From: Cryptomeria japonica
Taxonomy: Eukaryota > Streptophyta > Pinopsida > Cupressales > Cupressaceae
Direction of reading: 5' to 3'
Length of the DNA stretch: 64,000 bases
Assembly (NCBI RefSeq): GCF_030272615.1
Contig: NC_081415.1
Span: forward strand, 101,538,796 to 101,602,795
Shown here: one piece after another, positions 55,826 through 64,000 of the stretch
How the letters are laid out: each line of letters opens with the position of its first letter
Position numbering within the stretch: position 1 is the first letter of the stretch
Program-made: the position numbers and the translations under genes
Notes under the pieces: model-generated
Databases searched by the model: none
What the model was told of the DNA's origin: nothing
What the model saw: the letters and a program-made list of their open reading frames with translations, nothing else

Positions 55826-57391
55826 TGGTGTAGGAGCACCTAGTTTTGAGTGCATTTTCTAGATTTTGGTGCGTTATTATTTATTTTGGTTTAGTTTTGT
55901 GAATAATGGAATACTCATAGGTCCACTTGTGTGTTGGATATGCATTTGGAGGATGAATTTCAACTAGATCACGTATTTAGTCAAATTTGGCTTATGAGCC
56001 CTTGTAAGCCTAAAATGGCATAAACTTGCATTTTGGTGTAAAATATCTTGTAACACCTCATTTGGAATTTAGACATGTCCTTTTAGTGTTTATAAGTCAT
56101 TATAGGAGGTTTAGGATGAGTGTCAATGCATGAAGTATGAAAATGCACATTTTGGCAAAAGTTGTCATTGTTGTTCGACAACATTTTGTAACTTTTGAGC
56201 AACTTTTTGCATCTTTGAGCACATCAGTGGTTAGGAAACTAATGAAGATTTGGTTAGGATTTAGATGGAATATAAAATTCTATTAGAAGGAATGTAAATA
56301 GGTTGGAAAAGGCCTTGAGCACGTTTGAATACGTTGTGAAGAGATTTTCCAAATTTTACCTTGCATTTTCTTAATTTTTGAGCAGCAATCCATACTTAAT
56401 GGATAGATTTCACTACTATTATTTCATGATTGATTTTTACATGTCATTGTAGTGATTAGAAGGTATTTGTAATAGTTTTTAGTGCAGGTTTGAAGTGTGT
56501 TAGTGATTTTGTATTGCTCTCAGCCTGAGCAAGGGTTGAAGAGCCCTTATGGTTCCAGTTTGAAATCCCTTGAGTTTGCTCAATAACCCTTAGGAATCAA
56601 GCTATGTAACCCTTTTACATTGTAAATAAGTTTTTTTTTGGCCTAGAAGTCATTGAAAGGAAATTTGCATCATTTCCTAGGCAAGCTCAGTCATAGCTTA
56701 GTTAGGAAAATAATTGAAAAGTTGCATGTGCTTGCAGAGATGATCAGTTATGAAGATGCCAAGTGTTTGGAATGAGTAAGTAAGGTGTGGAAGAGCCTAT
56801 GTGGAAGTTTGGAGGTGTGATAGAGAAAGGAAGACAATAAACCCTTTGAAGAAGACAACAAAGTCCCAAAACCCTTCATAAATGCGATTTTTGGGTTTTG
56901 TACCTGTACGGACAAACCCGACTTTCTCACCTAATGGATTTAAAAGTTCATCCAAAAGGGTATTCAGATCACAAGAGAGTGCTAGGGTCTTTGAGTGATT
57001 TTTGAGTAATTCCCCAAAAACCGGTTAGGTAGGGATAATTGGGGCTCTAGGGCTACTAGACCTAGAAAATAAGAGAAAGAGGGAGCAATGAAGAAATAAA
57101 TGAAAGCCAATTGGAAAACCAGTTGATTGGCATGAAAATACCTTAAGAGAACCTAATACAATCCCTACAAGTATATGCTATAAGATTTCTTAGTTTGAGG
57201 TTGGATTTACCCTTTTGAATCTCAACTATGCCTGAGCAACTATTGAGCACAATTTGATAGGGAGCATTCCTAGAGAGTTTGAGTGTTTTGGTTTGTTGAA
57301 TGAATAGTTTAGAGTGAAAGGAGTCCACTAACATATCACTCAACTTCCTATTGAGCAAGGTGAGACTCTCTATCAGAACCCCTCCCCATCA
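55826..57391 (+). repeat. 3' LTR of E6
   Basis: 1566 bp, TGGTGTAGGAGCACC to CCCTCCCCATCA, followed by TTAAG. Confidence 0.9.
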
Positions 57392-57396
57392 TTAAG

Positions 57397-58310
57397 GTCA
57401 TACAACACCCTGTTAGGAGTGACACCCGGTTAAGAGTGCTTAAGCTTGATTAAGAGTAATTACAATATGGCCTATTAGGAATTAGACCTATTAGGAGCTA
57501 CCCAGCTATGGGATTTCAAACACAAGCTAATGTGTCACCCTATTAAAGGATTTAAACCTTCAAACTTGTGAGGATCCTACCGCACCTTATAAGGAGTGAC
57601 CTTGTGAGAGGATTTTATCTTGCTGCAATTGTTACAAAAAAACAAGTGACTAATATGCATATGACACCTCTGTGCCTAGTTAGATCTACTTCAGTTATGC
57701 TTCTAACACCGACTAGACATCAATATAGAGCTTCGTTTTTCACCGCACAATCAAATCTTCACTCTAGATCCTTCTCTTGATACATTATCACATAATATTT
57801 ATCTTTTTATAAGCACCTCTAATAAGTCGGCAAAAATCCTTGGAATAATTTCCTAGGTGCAATGTATCTGATCAATCTTACATAGTACACTTGTCTTATG
57901 TTAGCAAAACAACACTTAAAAATATAACATTATGTCTACTAGTTTACTGATCCAACTAACTTTTCTCTACCGGTTAATTGTTCTTCTTGATTAACTGCTT
58001 AGTACATCATAACTTGCTAATGCGGTTCCAGTCATAGACTCTTGCCAATATCATGAACACACAATCTAAACTACAACACTTATCTCTTCACCAATCTTCT
58101 ATACCGGTCGCTTGAACATAGCACTATTCCTCTTTACTGGTTTACTATCATGTTTACTAGTTCACTATTTAGCTAAATCCAATATTGGTTAGGCTTTACC
58201 AGTTGGACTAAATGACTTAGATGACTGAAAAAACATGGTTTCCATCAATGACAACACAAAACAAGTCACCAATCAACTTATTACATCATATTATCATCAT
58301 CAAGCCAACA
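57397..58310 (-). repeat. 3' LTR of E5, proximal piece
   Basis: On the minus strand it starts TGTTGGCTTGATGATGATAA and includes the short-unit array (CTCCTAATAGG, CTTAACCGGGT on the minus strand; 57400-57560). Together with 49431-49604 it gives about 1.09 kb, close to the E2 LTR length. Confidence 0.65.
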
Positions 58311-59138
58311 TCAACTTCTACAGAATCCAAATTTTGTTGCTCTACAACATCCCGAGTGTCCTCCTTATTTTCATCTTGCACCAGAGGATTCTCTAATTGA
58401 GTGGTTGTGTCATGTGAATCAAATTCTACTAGCTAGTTCTTAGTAAGAAACTTCTTCCAAATTTTGTTGGATTCTCTCCTTATTTCCTCTACTATGCCAA
58501 CCATGAGACTGTTGACTATGTGTTTACTCTTGAATTCCTTTTTATTTGCTAGCAAAATTAATCTTTCAATTTCTTCAATAGTGATACTGGTGCACTAATT
58601 GACCAGTTCACTTTCCTTTAATTCTCTATCCATCTGACTTGCAGACTTTCTCCTAGAATCAATCAAACTGTACAGATCTTTCAGAATATATTTTTCTAAT
58701 TCAATTAGCACTTTACTAAATACATCCATATACAAAACTACAACTTCTTCAATCTACCTTTATCATTGTCATCAAAATTTTCATAATATATATAGATATT
58801 TTTCAAATTTTCGTCTTTAATAATTTCATCTATTAACTCTTGAACTGATAAGGGAGGAATAATATGATACTTGGTTTTAGCTATCACCATATTATCGAAA
58901 TCAATCGCCTCATCTAAGTCTGATTTGGTTCTGCCTCCTTTCTTAGGCCTGTTTGTCGGAACAAGATCAAAATTTTCTTTCTTCTCTTTCTCCCCTTTCT
59001 TCCCAGCACCAGATTGACGCTTCTGGATCACCCATGCAAATTATCCTATCTTTGGGGCCTTTGGAATGTCTGCATCTAACTTAGTTTCAGATGCCACTGA
59101 ATAAATTGCAACATACTCTCTCTGGGGTTTCTTCTTTT
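58311..59138 (-). pseudogene. E5 ORF2, C-terminal part
   Basis: Open 59031-58738 (KKGEKEKKENFDLVPTNRPK, a basic segment, then VQELIDEIIKDENLKNI and YYENFDDNDKGRLKKL). Position and helical pattern match E2 VLSDLIDHFYDFNDNEKEE. Downstream to the LTR the frame is broken. It belongs to the ORF2 that starts at 62196 and is split from it by E7. Confidence 0.5.
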
Positions 59139-60763
59139 TGTTGGCATGATTGGCATAACAGTTGCAGATGAGATGATGATGTATGACTGTACCGATAAAA
59201 GAAATATGACATGATCAGTTCCTTGTGTTGTCATTGATGGCAACTGGTGTCAATTGATGTTTGATGATGATTACAAATATTTTTGATGTTTGACTTGTTG
59301 GATTAGTGATTTGGTCTAGTGGAGTTAGAGTTTGACAGTTTGATAGGGTTCATCGACAATACTAAGAATTAGGACTTCAACTGGTAAAACAAAGATATTT
59401 TGGTTGGATCGGGTGATTGGAAATGTTTGGTGATTTATGGTTTGGAATGTAAGCTTTTATCATGGAAATGAATATTTGACTGGAACCACATCTTATTGTG
59501 ATTACCGGAAGGCATGTTTCAAATTTTTGATGAAGTCTTACTAGGGTTTTAGTAGGGTTTAAGGACCAGTGAAGAAATAATCAAACCGGTAATGATTTTT
59601 GTTATGTCGCTAATTGGCGACAAGTCTACATGAAGGTGGTAACATGACACAACCCGCATGAATGATTTAATTTTTATTTTGGTGCAAATGATGGAGGAAT
59701 TTATTGGGAATGTGCAAAGCACCTAGTGAAATGTTCTTAGAGTTTGAATTTTGTTTTTTGTGATGGGTTACAATCAATCAATGGTTGATATTGTATTATA
59801 ATCTGATGTAATGATCTATCTAAAGATCTCTTATGAGCTGTATTATAATTCATGATGTAATTTAGGGTTTAGTGGTTGACATAGTTGTAGTGGCTATTTA
59901 GGATGACATAGTTGTTCATTATATCAATGGTCTTAGAGAATGTGTTGAGTCATCCAAGAGGAGTGTGAGATCTGACTAAGAGGTGTAGAGTTTTTTTGTA
60001 TAATTGGATTTGATCAAGAAAGTAGTGAAATACAAATAATAGATCAATTCCTTATTGTTGTTCCCTAACAGTTGCAATAGGTTAAATCCATTAATGGGGT
60101 AGGTCCTAATAGGGTAGCTCTCAGAAAGAGTGGTAAATCCTCTCATGAGGTTGATCCTAACAGGTCATCAAGCTCCTAACCAGGCTACTAGGCAAATCCC
60201 TTAACTGGGTGACTCCTAACAGGGTCTTCTCCTAACAGAGCGTATTGAAAGCTCCTAACCAGGATAAGCTCCTAATAGGGTGTACTTCAAAAGAGTACAA
60301 ATTATTGTGGGTACCAACTCCCACCATAGTTTTTCACATTTGGGTTTCCATGTCAAAAAATATTGGTGTTTATGTGTGGAATGCTTTTTATGTGATGCTC
60401 TTATTCTTATTATTTTCCATGCAATATTTATGATTATTGGTTATGATAGTTTACAGTTGTTTATTAGAGATCTGATAGTGGTTACTGGTAATATTAATGA
60501 ATTGATAGATGAAGCATTTTTATCTGATAGTAAGTTGGTATGAGTATTTGTTCATCAGATATTGAGTTGGTGAATATTCTGATTAATAAGTTTTCATAAG
60601 TGGCTAATAAGTGTATGAGATTTACTAAAGGAATTAGTTCATGTGTTTCAAATCTGATATAAGTTTGATTTCAAGTTTTTAGTTTTAGTCAATGTAAATA
60701 TTGATTCACCACCCCCCCCCCCACCCCCATCTTAGTATTTACTGGATCCTCATAAGATTAACA
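59139..60763 (+). mobile_element. E7: solo LTR of a copia-type element
   Basis: TGTTGGCATGATTGGC to AGATTAACA, 1625 bp. It has the short-unit array (CTCCTAACAGGGT, CTCCTAACCAGG; 60080-60290), the conserved box (CATAGTTTTTCACATTTGGG) and a long C run (60710-60722) before the end. No primer binding site follows. Flanks are CTTTT (59134) and CTTCT (60764), one mismatch. Probably left by recombination between two LTRs. Confidence 0.6.
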
Positions 60764-60768
60764 CTTCT

Positions 60769-62196
60769 TCCTCAAAAAACCTTTCCCCTTAGAAGATGAA
60801 ATGAAGGGTTCTGATTCAATCAGAGGTGTCTTCACTGGAGCGGGAGAAGACCTTGTTACTTTTTCTTTGACTGGAGTAGGTGTAGTCTTTTGTTTCTTCT
60901 CCTTTCCAACTACATCCCTTCCAACTCTTGTGGCTCTAACTTTATCCTAAGGGTGACCTTACTCAACAAGGATTTCCTCCACTATCTTGGTGACTTTTCT
61001 TTTCCTAGCTGGTTCAGTGAACTTGTTATGCAGCTCCATTGATTTTTTTTGTAAGTTCCAAACCTTTCTTCTTTAGAATCTACTAGAGCATTCAATAGGT
61101 GTTGTGCATAGGCATCTAACATTCTTGCATCAACCTCATAGCCCATCAGAAAGATCCACACCATTCATGGATCAACTGCATCCATGAGACATCCATCTTT
61201 ATTCACCATAAAAAAAATTGTTCCCTCATATTTATTGACAATTTCCTTGGGGATTCTGACACTTTGTTTCATCTTGTTCTAAAAAGTCTTGAAGAATGCC
61301 CACAATGAAGCATTTTGATTATCCCTATTCCCAAGATTATCAAGACCCTTCTTTATCTGTTGGGCCACTGGTCTGCCAAAAGCCCACTGTACTCTACCAG
61401 TTTTGGGAATTTTATTCAAGAAGTAAAGTGCTAGACAAGTAACCAAGGAACCAAATTTGAAGATGTGCTTTTTGTTTTGCTTAATTTTCTTCAAATTTAT
61501 CATCAATTCTTCCAGCAGAATACTACATAGATCATAATGAGCATCTTCTTTAACCATCTAATAGGTTGCATGGATGGTTGTGCCAGATACTGAATTGAGT
61601 TGGTTAGATTGATATACATTATAACCAATTACCATCGCAACAAACTTGACATCATCATCCTTGATTGTGTTCATCTTCATTGAACGCCCATCAAATTTTG
61701 TACCAGTTAATTTGTTGACTGTAGGGTTTGTGACCTTCTGAAGCCTTGGCTTGTCACTGGTTTAATTCAAATAAGTTACCACCCTAATTGCTTCTATAGT
61801 GATCTTATAGGGTTGGTCAAGCCATATAAACTCTACATGAGTTTTTCTCAACACATACCTCACCCATTCATTTTCATCGAATGATGAAAAGTTCACAAAT
61901 TGGGTGAAACCGCTTCTCTGCAACTACACAAATTCTAGCTTAGGGTTACCAATTTCGTCCATGATACTGTCAATATAAAGATCCAAAATATCTTCAGTGT
62001 TGGTTTCCTCAATCTCATAATGAATATATGCCCATATATCATCTACATACAAAATTTTATGTGAAACAGAAGAGAAAGCTCCAACCAAGTCGTCTTTCAT
62101 GGATTTGTAAGGGTGCTCCTTAGACATAGGATGAGTTTTATCCTTGACCTCAACAACTAGTGGTGTAGAAATGGCAGAAGAGGGTGCCATTTCCAT
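60769..62196 (-). pseudogene. E5 ORF2, N-terminal and middle part
   Basis: Starts at the ATG at 62196 (MEMAPSSAISTPLVVEV); like E3 ORF2 it opens with Met-Ala-Pro, two residues in. Open to 61927, then broken by stops. Conserved motifs: SHKILYVDDIWAYIHYEIEE, YKITIEAIRVVTYLN, NTIKDDDVKFVAMVIGYNVY, HYDLCSILLEELMINLKKIK, HIFKFGSLVTCLALYFLNKI, GRVQWAFGRPVAQQIKKGL, IPKEIVNKYEG and MGYEVDARMLDAYAQHLLNA. Same protein as in E2 and E3; function unknown. Confidence 0.65.
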
Positions 62197-62580
62197 TTTT
62201 TTAGGAATTTAACCTTAGAAATGCTCTTCAAGAAATACCTCAACTGACTGTCAAATGCCCTAGCTTGCTTGTCGGATCTCTTTTAGCTCTTTGATCATGT
62301 AGAAGTCTTGATCACCTTGTTCTGCAACTTGAAAACACTATTCACAAAGTGAAAAATAACTCTCGTATTTGCCCTTTTAACTTTGCAAACCCTAATTTTA
62401 CTTTTAAATAAATGCACCTTAGATATCCAACTTGATGCCCTGCTTAACTACTAGATGCCAAAATCAGCCATCTAAATCCTGAATATCAATTAAAATTTAA
62501 TTCCTGCCATCTGTAATCCTTTGACTAGAGATTTCATAAGGGTTATTGCAATATTTACATGGATTTGCCTCCCCCTAAGG
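62197..62580 (-). other. Spacer between E5 gag and ORF2
   Basis: About 380 bases, AT-rich, no gene; the counterpart of the 520-base spacers of E2 and E3. Confidence 0.5.
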
Positions 62581-63754
62581 CTAAACCCCCCAATTATCGG
62601 ATGAGGATTCTACAACAGATTCAAGTACAAATCCATTATCTGCCTTAGATTCATCCTTGTTTACCCATATCTTTTTATGTTGATCTCTAATCTCATGAAC
62701 CTTTACCTTTCCCTTTTCATTTGATTTGTTCTTATCCATCAAAACCCTATTCTTGCTTCTATAGTACTTTGCAATGTGTTTGGTTTTATTGCATGCTCTG
62801 CAAACAACATTATTCTACATAGGTCTAAAGTTCATCTGATTTGGTCTTATCCTGCACTGATTAAAAATATGTCCAAACATTCCACAAGCATAGCATCTCT
62901 TCTTTTGAAATTTATTTATTACTACTCTACACATGATTGACTTATGACCAAAATTATTGCATATAAAACACTGACTAGTAAAGGTAGGAACATTATTCAT
63001 GTTGTTCACTCTATTACTCATTATAATTTTGCACTAACTTGCCATATGACCAAATTTGTTGCAAGTAAAACATCTTCTATTAAATTTATGAGCATTAGGT
63101 TTTCTTATTGGAGGATTCTTTCTCTTCTTCTGATCAGGTTTTGCATTGCCTTGTCCAGATCTAGAGGATTCACCTTTCTCAAATCCCTGACCTCGTATAT
63201 CCTTTCTATGTCTATGACTTTCCATCATCTCATCAAGCCTTGTTGAACTAGCTTTAAATTTTTCTTTGTATTCATTAGCAGTAGCAAGTTCATCTCTCAA
63301 GGTAGCAATCTATTTTTTAGGTTCTTGACTATTATTCCTTGATTGTGTCAACTCACGCTTCAACTGATCATTCTCATAGGTAAGCCTGAAGCGTTCATTA
63401 GCTCTTTCCTTCAATGATTGTGCCAGATTCTCTTCATTTTTATCCGATTCTCAATCTCCTTAGTCAACCTCATCACAATGGATTACATCTCATTATTCAA
63501 AGCAACACTCTCTCTCTCTCAAGCTTGTTATCTTCACAAACTTTGTCCTGGTATTCCATGATCCGAACTTCTTTCTCTATCAACTTGTCCATCAATTCCT
63601 TCCTCTTCTCTCTATAGACACTTTCTTAATCCTTCAACTCACTAATGAAATCATCAGGAACATTCAACTTCTTTTTCAAGGTACAGATCTCATTTCTAGC
63701 TGCATCAAGATCCTCAAGTGCCACATTGAGTTGCCTATCCAAACCATAATCCAT
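62581..63754 (-). pseudogene. gag: E5 gag-like protein with four zinc knuckles
   Basis: Start at the ATG at 63754 (MDYGLDRQLNVALEDLDAAR) with a coiled coil (NEICTLKKKLNVPDDFISEL). Broken in the middle, then open 63300-63034 and 63021-62815. Knuckles: CFTCNKFGHMAS (last Cys lost), CFICNNFGHKSIMC, CYACGMFGHIFNQC and a drifted CRACNKTKHIAKYY. Ends SSSDNWGV at 62581. Closest in layout to the E2 and E3 gag. Confidence 0.65.
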
Positions 63755-63810
63755 TGAATGAATCTCTTGGATCCTCCTCAAGTGGTTAAGCTTCTTTAGA
63801 GAAACTAGGC

Positions 63811-63823
63811 TCTGAAACCATTT
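63811..63823 (-). promoter_or_regulatory. Primer binding site of E5
   Basis: Minus strand AATGGTTTCAGAG next to the LTR, a drifted initiator-Met site (TGGTTTCAGAGCC). Confidence 0.65.
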
Positions 63824-64000
63824 GTTAGAATCAGGGATCACTGAGAGGGGGGTGAATCAGTGATATGTTGAAAATCAAATACATAAACTTATTCTTTATC
63901 CACCGGTTAGCAATGCATATCAGAAATGAACATAAACAAGCAATAAACAAACCACAAATCTACAAAACCAAATTTTTACATGGAAACCCAAAAAGGGAAA
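63824..64000 (-). repeat. 5' LTR of E5 (cut by window end)
   Basis: The minus strand ends CCCTGATTCTAACA, with TTCACCCCCCTCTCAGTG just before: the same C-rich end as the other copia-type LTRs. Confidence 0.7.

Larger units (their letters stand above)
49610..57391 (+). mobile_element. E6: Ty3/gypsy chromovirus
   Basis: Near full-length 7.8-kb element: LTRs 49610-51178 (1569 bp) and 55826-57391 (1566 bp), TTAAG duplication, primer binding site TGGTATTAGAGC, then gag, protease, reverse transcriptase, RNase H, integrase and a C-terminal chromodomain. This order is that of Ty3/gypsy, and the chromodomain places it among chromoviruses. Many stops make it inactive. Confidence 0.9.
49431..64000 (-). 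mobile_element. E5: non-autonomous copia-like element with gag and ORF2
   Basis: Minus-strand element entering from the right edge. 5' LTR from 63824 onwards, primer binding site at 63823-63811, gag at 63754-62581, ORF2 from 62196 down to about 58740, 3' LTR in two pieces (57397-58310 and 49431-49604) split by E6. The solo LTR E7 interrupts ORF2. The architecture equals E2 and E3; no pol is present. The far end of the 3' LTR is cut by the CACTA-like end. Confidence 0.75.

Noticed and set aside
59226-60763. E7 starting at TGTTGTCATTGATGG (59226)
   Set aside because: The flank CCTTG would not match CTTCT at the other end, while a start at 59139 gives a near match (CTTTT/CTTCT).

Overview
The window is nuclear DNA of a land plant with a large, repeat-rich genome. 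A gymnosperm is my best guess from the style of the elements, but the sequence does not prove it. I recognise no host gene and no RNA gene. Almost everything is LTR retrotransposon sequence, inserted element into element, decayed mainly by nonsense changes of the CAG/CAA/CGA to TAG/TAA/TGA type. Names E1-E7 are mine. LAYOUT: Bases 1-409 and 46397-48300 are the unrecognised older sequence into which E1 inserted. E1 (415-46391, +) is a Ty1/copia element with two 1653-bp LTRs and a GAACA target duplication; it keeps gag, protease, integrase and RNase H remnants but has lost reverse transcriptase. E2 (2396-9328, -) sits in the E1 gag with a GGAAT duplication. E3 (10350-40167, +) sits in the E1 protease region, and its second LTR is followed by a second, partial E3 internal region. 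E4a (12938-34791, -) sits between the gag and ORF2 of E3 with a GTTCC duplication and has 228-bp LTRs. E4b (18546-29924, +) is a relative of E4a lying inside it in the opposite orientation, so the window contains two pairs of roughly 5-kb inverted repeats. From 41847 to 43284 part of E2's LTR and of E1 is repeated, this time without the E3 insertion, so both the filled and the empty site are present. Downstream of E1 come a small terminal-inverted-repeat element (48302-48773), an AT-rich stretch, a CACTA-like end (to 49430), then E5 (49431 to beyond 64000, -). E5 is interrupted by E6, a Ty3/gypsy chromovirus (49610-57391, +, TTAAG duplication), and by E7, a solo LTR (59139-60763). HOW THE PARTS WORK TOGETHER: E2, E3 and E5 share one architecture: an initiator-Met-type primer binding site, a gag-like protein with a coiled coil and four or five zinc knuckles, a spacer of about 0.4-0.5 kb, and a long second protein (ORF2, about 1100 codons in E3) that resembles no pol domain. 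E2 and E3 also have the same polypurine tract as the gag-pol-type E1, which suggests E1-like elements supplied the enzymes. ORF2 is the best candidate for an undescribed system. E4a/E4b are a different non-autonomous family: a Gln/Pro-rich sense ORF and, near the 3' LTR, an antisense ORF encoding a plant mobile domain protein with an acidic coiled-coil tail. E4 was orientated from its primer binding site (34558-34543, minus strand), which makes the plant mobile domain ORF antisense to the element.
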